DNA from: Hydrogenothermaceae bacterium
GTDB lineage: Bacteria > Aquificota > Aquificae > Hydrogenothermales > Hydrogenothermaceae
NCBI GenBank assembly: GCA_026984415.1
Contig: JALSSE010000149.1
Coordinates: 1 to 15,118, forward strand
DNA: 15,118 bases
Direction: 5' to 3'
Made by a program: the position numbers and the translations under genes. Of this stretch, positions 8,254 to 15,118 are shown piece after piece; the first letter of the stretch is position 1; each line of letters opens with the position of its first letter. The notes below the pieces were generated by a model. The model saw nothing but the letters and a program-made list of their open reading frames with translations, had not been told where the DNA came from and ran no database searches.

Positions 8254-9354
8254 ATGTCAAAAAGACAATTAGCAATGGTAATGGATTTAAATAAATGTAT
8301 TGGTTGCCAGACTTGTACTGTGGCATGTAAAACACAGTGGACAAACAGAAACGGAAGAGAGTACATGTACTGGAACAACGTAGAAACACAACCAGGTGAA
8401 GGTTATCCAAGAGGATGGCAAGAAGCTGGTGGTGGATTTGACGAACAGGGTAATTTACAGGATGGTATCATTCCAGATATGGTATTAGATTACGGTGTTC
8501 CATGGGACTACAACCATGATGAACTAATGTCTGGTGCTATAGTTGAGCCAGATTCAGACCCTGTATGGGGACCTAACTGGGATGAAGATGTAGGTGAAGG
8601 TGACTGGCCTAACTCTTACTATTTCTACTTACCAAGAATATGTAACCACTGTTCTAACCCAGGTTGTTTAGCTGCTTGTCCAAGGGAAGCAATATTTAAA
8701 AGAGAACAAGATGGGATAGTATTAGTTGATTTAGACAGATGTCAGGGGTACAGATACTGTATCGCTGGATGTCCTTACAAAAAGATTTATTTCAATCCAA
8801 AACTTTCAAAATCAGAAAAATGTATATTCTGTTTCCCAAGAATTGAAAGAGGTCTTCCTCCTGCATGTGCACACCAGTGCGTTGGAAGAATTAGATTTGT
8901 TGGGTTCTTAGACGATGAAGAAAGTCAGGTTTATAAACTTGTACACAAGTACAAAGTTGCTTTACCGCTCAGACCAGATATGGGAACACAACCTAATGTT
9001 TACTATGTTCCACCTGTACTTGCACCACCAAAATTTGATGATGATGGAAAACCTATAGAAGGGGAAAGAAGAGTTCCTATTGAATACTTGGAAAAACTCT
9101 TTGGACCTGGAGTTCACGAAGCAATCAAAGTTCTTGAAGCTGAAATGGAAAAAAGAAAGAACGGTGAAGAATCAGAATTAATGGATATTCTTATAGCTTA
9201 CCACCACGCAGACATGTTCAGACTTGATGAGAACTACTATCAGAATATTGCAGCTGAACAGGGATTAAAAGGTTCTGAATTCTTCAAAATCGTTGACCAG
9301 AGATACGTACAGGGAGCAAATACACAAAAAGTTGAAATTAAAAATTATTTCTAA
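8254..9354 (+). CDS. Fe-S electron-transfer (beta) subunit of the type II molybdoenzyme
   Basis: A 366-residue NarH/SerB/DdhB-type subunit with four cluster motifs: C15-x2-C18-x2-C21-x3-C25; C130-x2-C133-x4-C138-x3-C142; C163-x2-Tyr166-x2-C169-x3-C173; and C190-x2-C193-x11-C205-x3-C209. Tyr166 replaces one Cys in CQGYRYCIAGCPYKK, as Trp or Tyr does in related enzymes, so that site should hold a [3Fe-4S] cluster and the others [4Fe-4S]. There is no signal peptide; in this family the beta subunit is exported attached to the Tat-bearing alpha subunit. It carries electrons between the alpha-subunit cluster and heme b. A long insert (about 50-120), rich in acidic and aromatic residues, separates the first two motifs. 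ATG 8254 follows AAAGGAGGTAG, 21 bases after the alpha stop codon, indicating tight co-translation. Confidence 0.93.
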   Translation: MSKRQLAMVMDLNKCIGCQTCTVACKTQWTNRNGREYMYWNNVETQPGEGYPRGWQEAGGGFDEQGNLQDGIIPDMVLDYGVPWDYNHDELMSGAIVEPDSDPVWGPNWDEDVGEGDWPNSYYFYLPRICNHCSNPGCLAACPREAIFKREQDGIVLVDLDRCQGYRYCIAGCPYKKIYFNPKLSKSEKCIFCFPRIERGLPPACAHQCVGRIRFVGFLDDEESQVYKLVHKYKVALPLRPDMGTQPNVYYVPPVLAPPKFDDDGKPIEGERRVPIEYLEKLFGPGVHEAIKVLEAEMEKRKNGEESELMDILIAYHHADMFRLDENYYQNIAAEQGLKGSEFFKIVDQRYVQGANTQKVEIKNYF

Positions 9355-9362
9355 AACTATAA

Positions 9363-9381
9363 AGGGAAGCTTGTCTTCCCT
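9363..9381 (+). terminator. Hairpin between beta and heme subunit genes
   Basis: A 7-bp stem AGGGAAG/CTTCCCT (9363-9369 with 9375-9381), a CTTGT loop, then ATTTT. It could act as a weak terminator, which would lower expression of the two downstream genes, or as an mRNA stabiliser. The stem repeats the outer 7 bp of the hairpin at 5136-5170. Confidence 0.55.
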
Positions 9382-9411
9382 ATTTTAAAAGAAGTTAAGG
9401 AGGAGCTGATA

Positions 9412-10593
9412 ATGAAAAAAGCTTTAAAAGCTGCTTTACTTGGGGTTACTGCAATTAGCGTTGTTGCAAATGCAGGAACAAAAGAGTTTTATAAATATGA
9501 AGTAATCAATGCAAAAGCTATTGATGGTGAAGTCTCATCAGACCCAAAAGCAGACATCTGGAAAACAGTAGAAGGTAAATACGTTTACCTCTATCCACAG
9601 GTTTCAGTAAGATTAAATGACAAAAAGGCAAATAAAATCATACCTAAGAAGACATTACAAAAAGCTTTAGTTAAGGTTATTTACAACAGTGATAGTATTG
9701 CAGTTTATATGAGATGGAAAGATAAAACACCTTCAATTCAACCAGTATACGATAGCGATGCCTTTGGTGATGGAATCAGTGTTGAATTTCCAACAAAATT
9801 TGGTAAAGGAATATCTCTCCCTTATATTGGAATGGGAGATGAAAAACATCCTGTAACTGTTTACTTACAAAAAAATGTAGCAGGAAGAGACTATCAGAAA
9901 AGTTTTATATCTGAAGGTTTTGGTTCAATGACTGAAATTAAATCAGATGATGTTGAATTTAATATGGTTTACAACAGAGGCACAAAAGAATGGACAGCTG
10001 TTATCAAAAGACCTTTAACTACTGAAAATGACAACTTAAAAGCAGGATTAGTACCAATCGGATTTGCTATATGGGATGGAAACAAATATGAAAGAGATGG
10101 AAACAAATCTCTCTCAAGGTGGAAGTTTATAAGACTTAAAAAATATCCTTTAGACGAAGAATACTTTAAATACGTTTCTTGGGGAGATATGATTCACTTA
10201 GAAGGTGATACTAAACGTGGAAAACAATTAATGATACAAAATGGATGTACTGGATGTCATAGATTTGCAGACCAACAAACAGCAGTTCCTGGTTTGGCCC
10301 CTAATCTTTCTGATATAGGTGGTATAGCCCATGCTCCTTACTTAAAAGAATCAATTGTTGACCCAAGTGCTATTATCATAAGAAATTTAAATATCAACAG
10401 ACACTACAACAAATCAGCAAACAGAGATAAAAATGGAGCTTATCCAAACAATGATATGTACAAATGGTATACAGTTAATCCAGATGGAACTAAATCTTCA
10501 AAAATGCCTTCTTACAGTTTCTTACCAGAAAAAGATATCATTGACATAGTAGCTTATTTGAAAACATTAAGGAACTGGAATAATTTTAAGTAA
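9412..10593 (+). CDS. Exported heme b (EbdC/SerC/DdhC-like gamma) subunit fused to a c-type cytochrome domain
   Basis: A 393-residue protein with a Sec signal peptide (cleavage near VANA, residue about 21). Residues about 25-260 match the gamma subunit of type II DMSO-reductase-family enzymes: AVYMRWKDKTPS, DAFGDGISVEFP, GMGDEKHPV and WDGNKYERDGNKSLSRW. By analogy with EbdC/DdhC, heme b would be bound by a Met/Lys pair, most likely Met141 (GMGDEKHP) and Lys232 (GNKSLSRW). Residues about 265-390 form a monoheme cytochrome c: Cys279-Thr-Gly-Cys-His283, the middle motif PGLAPNLSDIGG, a candidate sixth ligand Met365 (KMPSYSFL) and the C-terminal helix IIDIVAYLKTL. Canonical gamma subunits are about 210-270 residues and lack this c domain, so the fusion extends the electron path out to a soluble or membrane partner. 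ATG 9412 follows AAGGAGG. Confidence 0.9.
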   Translation: MKKALKAALLGVTAISVVANAGTKEFYKYEVINAKAIDGEVSSDPKADIWKTVEGKYVYLYPQVSVRLNDKKANKIIPKKTLQKALVKVIYNSDSIAVYMRWKDKTPSIQPVYDSDAFGDGISVEFPTKFGKGISLPYIGMGDEKHPVTVYLQKNVAGRDYQKSFISEGFGSMTEIKSDDVEFNMVYNRGTKEWTAVIKRPLTTENDNLKAGLVPIGFAIWDGNKYERDGNKSLSRWKFIRLKKYPLDEEYFKYVSWGDMIHLEGDTKRGKQLMIQNGCTGCHRFADQQTAVPGLAPNLSDIGGIAHAPYLKESIVDPSAIIIRNLNINRHYNKSANRDKNGAYPNNDMYKWYTVNPDGTKSSKMPSYSFLPEKDIIDIVAYLKTLRNWNNFK

Positions 10594-10616
10594 TCCTATA
10601 TTGGAGGTAATTTATT

Positions 10617-11042
10617 ATGAAAAAAGATATTTTTAAAAAAATTTTAATGTTGATGGTTGCTGTTTTACTTGTTGTAAATACAGCAGTAATAGCAGCAGAA
10701 GAAGATGATGAAGATAATGAAGTTGAATTATATTCTGCAGTTATAACAGCAAAATCCTGTGCAGAAAAAGCAGAAGAAACAGGAAATTTTGAAATACTTG
10801 CATCATGTCCACCAGTAGAAGCTGCTAAAACTGGATATGTAGTTTTTGATGTTGCTGAAGGTGAATACTACTACATTAAATTAGGAAACATTTACCAATA
10901 CGAATTAGATGAAGGATTTGGTGGAAGTATGGATATCACAGGTGTAATTGTTGGTGAAAAAGATGGAATTCCTGTAATTGAGCCTGAAGAATATTCAATT
11001 ACACCAAAACCAAAACCAGGATTCTTCAAAGGTTGTTTATAA
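10617..11042 (+). CDS. Small exported protein of unknown family ending in Gly-Cys-Leu
   Basis: A 141-residue protein starting at ATG 10617 behind TTGGAGG, 23 bases after the heme subunit's stop codon, so it is probably co-transcribed with it. Residues 1 to about 26 are a clear signal peptide (KKDIFKK, long hydrophobic core, VIAA-EE). The mature part opens with an acidic run (EEDDEDNEVE), then a helix with Cys48 and a segment with Cys64 (ASCPP). After that comes a beta-rich region (about 72-128) containing GYVVFDVAEGEYYYIKLGN and GVIVGEKDGIPVIEPEEY, which reads like a small beta-barrel or OB-type fold. The end is PKPKPGFFKGCL, a Pro-Lys linker leading to a penultimate Cys140. I do not recognise the family. 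The Cys-tailed end matches that of the rhodanese-fold protein encoded at 4609-5109. Confidence 0.8.
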   Translation: MKKDIFKKILMLMVAVLLVVNTAVIAAEEDDEDNEVELYSAVITAKSCAEKAEETGNFEILASCPPVEAAKTGYVVFDVAEGEYYYIKLGNIYQYELDEGFGGSMDITGVIVGEKDGIPVIEPEEYSITPKPKPGFFKGCL

Positions 11043-11044
11043 TT

Positions 11045-11070
11045 TAAAACAAAAGGGGCTTAAAGCCCCT
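11045..11070 (-). terminator. Intrinsic terminator of the nickel/cobalt transporter operon
   Basis: A GC-rich stem AGGGGCT/AGCCCCT (11054-11060 with 11064-11070) with a TAA loop. Read on the - strand it is followed by TTTTGTTTT, a proper U tract, so it ends the operon that stops at 11156. On the + strand it is followed by A7, so it is not a classic terminator for the sulfur cluster, although it may still pause that convergent transcript. Confidence 0.75.
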
Positions 11071-11155
11071 AAAAAAATATATATAAATAATATAAAAAAA
11101 TAATTGTGTGAGCAGCGATTTTACAGACTAAAATAATCTTCTTTTAAGAATTTAT

Positions 11156-11938
11156 TTAATCCCAATCGTGAACATGGTAATGTTTATGCTCTATTTCCTT
11201 ATGTTTATGTCTGTGGATATGAATTAAATTAGCCTCAAGAAGTTTTTCTTTATCCTTAATGAAATCTTCTAAATCCCCATCGTAAATAAGCCTGTGGTCT
11301 TCAGACAAAACTAACCCTCTATCTCCTAACTCAATAGATAAACTCAAATTATGGGTTGTTATGATGGTCGTAAGGTTTAACTCGTAAAGGAAATCTATTA
11401 GCCAGCCTGTTGAACGGGGGTCTAAATTTGAAGTTGGTTCATCTAAAAGAAGCAGTTCTGGTTCTAAAACTAAAAGAGAAGCAAGACAGACTTTTTGCTT
11501 TTCTCCACCACTTAATTTAAAAGGTGGAGTATCAAGGTACTTAAAAATACCAAGCTTTTCTGCCCAGTACTTAACCTTTTCATCAATATCTTCTATATCA
11601 AGCTGTCTCAAACCAAATGCAATCTCATCATAAACTGTCGGGTTAAAAAGCATAGTATCTGGGTTTTGAAAAAGTAAAACAACTTCTTTTCTGAAATTTT
11701 TTATAAAATTTCTTTCTTTTAATTTTTTCTTTGTAATTTTTCCTCCTTTGTAAATATAATCTCCTTTTTGTGGAAAAATTAATCCGTTAATAATTTTTAA
11801 AAGTGTAGATTTACCACTTCCATTAATTCCCAGTAAAACTAATTTTTCTTTTTCATTAACATTAAAAGAAATATCCCTTAAAATCTCTTTTTCTTCATAT
11901 TTGAAAGTTATATTTTTTAATCTAATTATTTCTTTCAT
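11156..11938 (-). CDS. cbiO: ECF transporter ATPase for nickel/cobalt (CbiO/NikO-like) with His-rich tail
   Basis: A 260-residue ABC ATPase with Walker A GINGSGKST (37-45), Q-loop Gln91, signature LSGGEKQK (142-149), Walker B LLLLDEPTS (162-170) and switch His196 (TTHNLSL). It energises metal uptake with the membrane proteins encoded just upstream. After the usual domain the chain ends in a tail with eight His between residues 240 and 257, mostly alternating with other residues, a metal-binding pattern seen in nickel and zinc handling proteins. This supports a transition-metal substrate over a vitamin. The start ATG at 11938 lies one base beyond the preceding gene's stop codon, with no clear ribosome binding site, so translational coupling is likely. 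Nickel (for hydrogenase) or cobalt (for cobalamin) cannot be separated from sequence alone. Confidence 0.92.
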   Translation of the reverse strand: MKEIIRLKNITFKYEEKEILRDISFNVNEKEKLVLLGINGSGKSTLLKIINGLIFPQKGDYIYKGGKITKKKLKERNFIKNFRKEVVLLFQNPDTMLFNPTVYDEIAFGLRQLDIEDIDEKVKYWAEKLGIFKYLDTPPFKLSGGEKQKVCLASLLVLEPELLLLDEPTSNLDPRSTGWLIDFLYELNLTTIITTHNLSLSIELGDRGLVLSEDHRLIYDGDLEDFIKDKEKLLEANLIHIHRHKHKEIEHKHYHVHDWD

Positions 11939-11939
11939 A

Positions 11940-12491
11940 TTAATCTAAAAATCCACGTGATTTCATTGCTTGTGAAATTTCTTTAGAATTATTTATAGAT
12001 TTATTTAAAAAATAGAATGTAATTGTTGACACAAAATTATAAATATCTTTTTTTGGAGTTGTTTTTGTTATAATTCTGCTCTTTAATGCAAGCTTAAAAT
12101 CTTCAAATGTTTTTTTGAATAGAAGTATTTGACTGTAAGATAAAACAAGTATCATAGAAAATGTTTTAGAAAAATCAAGAGCTTTAAATAAATTAACTTT
12201 GCTTGCAAATAAAAAAGTTAAAAAAGTTAAGTCAAAAACCCTTAAGTTTAACAAAACTATATAATCAACCCATTCTTTATTTTGAATAACAGAGAGAACT
12301 ATATAAGAAATAGAAATAATAGAATTAAAAGCCAAAATAGAAAAAAAAGATTTTTTTGCCAGATTGAAAACATTTTTACCTGACAAAATCAAAAGAAACA
12401 GAAGAAAAACAAATAAAAACTCAACATTATGGAAAGAAGTGAGAACTAAAATTAAAATAATATAAATCAGTAAAAATATTTTATGTTTCAT
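11940..12491 (-). CDS. cbiQ: ECF transporter transmembrane (T) subunit, CbiQ-like, short
   Basis: A 183-residue, strongly hydrophobic protein with spans near residues 5-35, 50-70, 77-97 and 110-125. Two coupling motifs of the T-subunit family are visible at the C-terminal end: ALKSR (135-139, lacking the final Gly) and AMKSRG (175-180). These normally insert into grooves of the two ATPase copies. The protein is shorter than common CbiQ (about 220-260 residues), and the sequence is divergent and low in complexity; recognition rests on the motifs and on its place between the CbiN-like and CbiO genes. The start ATG at 12491 overlaps the preceding gene by 11 bases. Confidence 0.82.
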   Translation of the reverse strand: MKHKIFLLIYIILILVLTSFHNVEFLFVFLLFLLILSGKNVFNLAKKSFFSILAFNSIISISYIVLSVIQNKEWVDYIVLLNLRVFDLTFLTFLFASKVNLFKALDFSKTFSMILVLSYSQILLFKKTFEDFKLALKSRIITKTTPKKDIYNFVSTITFYFLNKSINNSKEISQAMKSRGFLD

Positions 12492-12792
12492 TATTTCTCT
12501 TTTTATTTACAAGAAATTTCAATAGATAGAAAAAAATAAAGATAGAAATAACACCAATAATTGCTGAAAAATAGTAAGAAATTACCTTATGTTCTTCATC
12601 TATTGAATAATCTGGAATTAAAGGCTTTATTATTTCTTTACTGTTTTCAATACCTTTTGGAATATAACCTAATAATTTTTTAAAATATTCTAATCCCCAC
12701 TCTCCCCAAGCAGGATTTTCTGTTAATAAACCAACTGGAACTATTATAATGAAAAATAAAAGCAGTAATAAAAGTAATTTCTTAACCTTCAT
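12481..12792 (-). CDS. Small two-span accessory component of the nickel/cobalt ECF transporter (CbiN/PDGLE-like)
   Basis: A 103-residue protein with two membrane spans (about 5-23 and 71-94) joined by a soluble loop of about 45 residues. The loop contains ENPAWGEWGLEYFKKLLGY and a Pro-rich IKPLIPDY segment, reminiscent of the PDGLE/CbiN-type accessory subunits that accompany CbiM/NikM. I chose ATG 12792 because GGAAAGG (about 12801-12807) lies nine bases upstream; a TTG at 12810 in the same frame is the alternative and would add six residues. The gene overlaps the end of cbiM by 11 bases, a coupled arrangement. It probably assists metal loading of CbiM (from family knowledge). The assignment leans on layout and position more than on strong motif matches. 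Confidence 0.75.
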   Translation of the reverse strand: MKVKKLLLLLLLFFIIIVPVGLLTENPAWGEWGLEYFKKLLGYIPKGIENSKEIIKPLIPDYSIDEEHKVISYYFSAIIGVISIFIFFYLLKFLVNKKRNNET

Positions 12793-13450
12793 TAACTTTA
12801 ACCTTTCCAAAAGATGACCTTATCTTTTCAATAAATTTTACAACAAGTAAAGTGTAAATACCCTCCACGACACCGAAATAAATCATATGTGAACCAACAA
12901 TTGCAGGAATAGTAATTTTTAAATCAAATGGAAAAAACAGAGGCTTTCCCTGTTCATCGTGGAAAAAATACGGCTGTATTCCTAAAACAAAAGCAATTAC
13001 AACTGAAGCTGAAACAATAGATAACCATCCTGAAACAAAAAGTGCAACAGAATAGTTTACTTTTTTTAAAATATTAAATGCATAATAACCTACAAAACCA
13101 GCCACAAAACCCATTGAAATAGATTCCACAGCCCACGTGGTTATTCCACCATCTCCAAAAAGTAAAGCCTGTATCAAAAGAACAAGACTTATAGAAACAA
13201 ATGCAATCCATGGATTAAATAAAATTGCTATTGACGCTGTACCAATTGCATGTCCACTTGTTCCACCTGGAATAGGAATATTTATCATCATAATAAGAAA
13301 AGAAAGGGCAGTAAGGGTTGAGATAAAAGGAATTGTCTCTTCAGACAAACTCTCTTTTAATTTCTTAATACCGTAAATAAATAGTGGAACACATACAACA
13401 TAACTTGTTATATAAGTCTGTGGAGACAGATAACCATCTGGAATATGCAA
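12782..13450 (-). CDS. cbiM: Nickel/cobalt ECF transporter substrate-binding (S) component CbiM/NikM
   Basis: A 222-residue membrane protein with about seven hydrophobic segments. It begins MHIPDGYLSP, the family's invariant N-terminus, and has GTSGHAIG with His67. In structures of NikM-type proteins, Met1, His2 and a His at this position hold the metal, so the binding site is intact. The gene starts at TTG (13450-13448): the conserved motif must begin at residue 1 for metal binding, and GGGAGAAG lies four bases upstream, so no other start is sensible. It is the first gene of a four-gene operon that runs to 11156. It selects Ni2+ or Co2+ and works with the CbiQ/CbiO pair. Choice between the two metals is open; the hydrogen/sulfur lifestyle suggested by the window would favour nickel (inference). 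Confidence 0.93.
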   Translation of the reverse strand: MHIPDGYLSPQTYITSYVVCVPLFIYGIKKLKESLSEETIPFISTLTALSFLIMMINIPIPGGTSGHAIGTASIAILFNPWIAFVSISLVLLIQALLFGDGGITTWAVESISMGFVAGFVGYYAFNILKKVNYSVALFVSGWLSIVSASVVIAFVLGIQPYFFHDEQGKPLFFPFDLKITIPAIVGSHMIYFGVVEGIYTLLVVKFIEKIRSSFGKVKVNEG

Positions 13451-13479
13451 GCTACTTCTCCCAATCTTATTTAAAATTT

Positions 13480-13514
13480 ATTATATCAATTTATAATTAG
13501 TATCAAAAATGATA
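13480..13514 (-). promoter_or_regulatory. Candidate promoter with overlapping inverted repeat upstream of cbiM
   Basis: On the - strand a perfect TATAAT (13480-13485) lies 30 bases before the TTG start. Weak -35 candidates (TTTTGA at 17 bp, TTGATA at 15 bp) overlap an inverted repeat TATCA-AAAA-TGATA at 13501-13514. A metal-responsive repressor could bind there, but the repeat does not match the Escherichia coli NikR operator, and such AT-rich dyads arise by chance. Confidence 0.35.
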
Positions 13515-13539
13515 TTTATCTTATATTTTGTGTTTAAAA

Positions 13540-13566
13540 TAAAAAAGGCGGGTTATAACCCGCCTT
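13540..13566 (-). terminator. Intrinsic terminator after atpD
   Basis: AAGGCGGG/CCCGCCTT (13545-13552 with 13559-13566) forms an 8-bp GC-rich stem around TTATAA, and the whole element is a perfect palindrome. On the - strand a T6 run follows. It lies 26 bases after the atpD stop codon and isolates the ATP synthase operon from cbiM. Confidence 0.9.
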
Positions 13567-13591
13567 GAAAGAAACTAAAAAATTTATTTTA

Positions 13592-15019
<1,428 letters not shown>

Positions 15020-15046
15020 TTAATTTATCCTCCTAACTTTTTTATC

Positions 15047-15118
15047 TTATTTAATAGCTTCAGCAGCGTTAATAATATCAATAAGTTCTGTTGTAATAGC
15101 TTCCTGTCTTGCTTTATT
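15047..15118 (-). CDS. atpG: F-type ATP synthase gamma subunit, C-terminal end (window-truncated)
   Basis: The last 23 codons and stop of a gene that continues past the right edge. The residues NKARQEAITTELIDIINAAEAIK match the conserved C-terminal helix of the gamma subunit (N-x-ARQ-x-AIT-x-EL), which turns inside the alpha3beta3 ring. The stop codon (15047-15049 on this strand) is 27 bases before atpD, which carries its own ribosome binding site in the gap. Confidence 0.9.
   Translation of the reverse strand, partial: NKARQEAITTELIDIINAAEAIK

Noticed and set aside
13137..13376. Plus-strand open frame opposite cbiM
   Set aside because: It is antisense to a confidently assigned membrane protein and shows no ribosome binding site or domain; a compositional shadow.

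Overview
The window is an AT-rich, gene-dense bacterial segment with strong AAGGAGG-type ribosome binding sites. The combination of a sulfur-handling gene cluster, a nickel/cobalt ECF transporter and ATP synthase genes, all at low GC, suggests a thermophilic sulfur/hydrogen chemolithotroph such as a Hydrogenothermaceae member of the Aquificota (Sulfurihydrogenibium/Persephonella-like). That assignment is inference from content and composition; no rRNA or other marker here proves it.

Left edge (1-1869, + strand): the 3' part of an NtrY-like membrane histidine kinase whose 5' end lies outside the window. It is followed by 355 bp without a convincing gene, holding the best promoter in the window (TTGTCA-N17-TATTAT, 2027-2055).

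Central cluster (2225-11042, + strand): eight genes in one direction. They encode (1) an exported two-domain thiosulfate-type sulfurtransferase, (2) a YeeE/YedE-family sulfur transporter, (3) a 43-residue single-span membrane protein, (4) a membrane-anchored rhodanese-fold protein that has Ser in place of the catalytic Cys but ends in a Gly5-Cys-Leu tail, (5-6) the Tat-exported molybdopterin catalytic subunit and four-cluster Fe-S subunit of a type II DMSO-reductase-family enzyme, (7) an exported heme b (EbdC/SerC/DdhC-like) subunit fused to a c-type cytochrome domain, and (8) a small exported protein of unknown family that also ends in Gly-Cys-Leu. Intergenic hairpins at 3213, 5136 and 9363 divide the cluster, the last two sharing the same 7-bp stem. 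Taken together the genes look like an envelope system in which a molybdoenzyme oxidises or reduces a sulfur (or selenium) compound, with sulfurtransferases and a Cys-tailed carrier handling the sulfur and a transporter moving it. This is the candidate undescribed system of the window; its substrate and direction cannot be read from sequence.

Right part (11156-13450, - strand): a compact cbiM-N-Q-O type ECF transporter for nickel or cobalt. CbiM starts at TTG and keeps the Met1-His2/His67 metal site; the ATPase carries a histidine-rich tail. The operon converges on the central cluster and the two are separated by an intrinsic terminator oriented for the - strand.

Right edge (13592-15118, - strand): atpD, preceded by the last 23 codons of atpG, and ending in a perfect GC-rich terminator.
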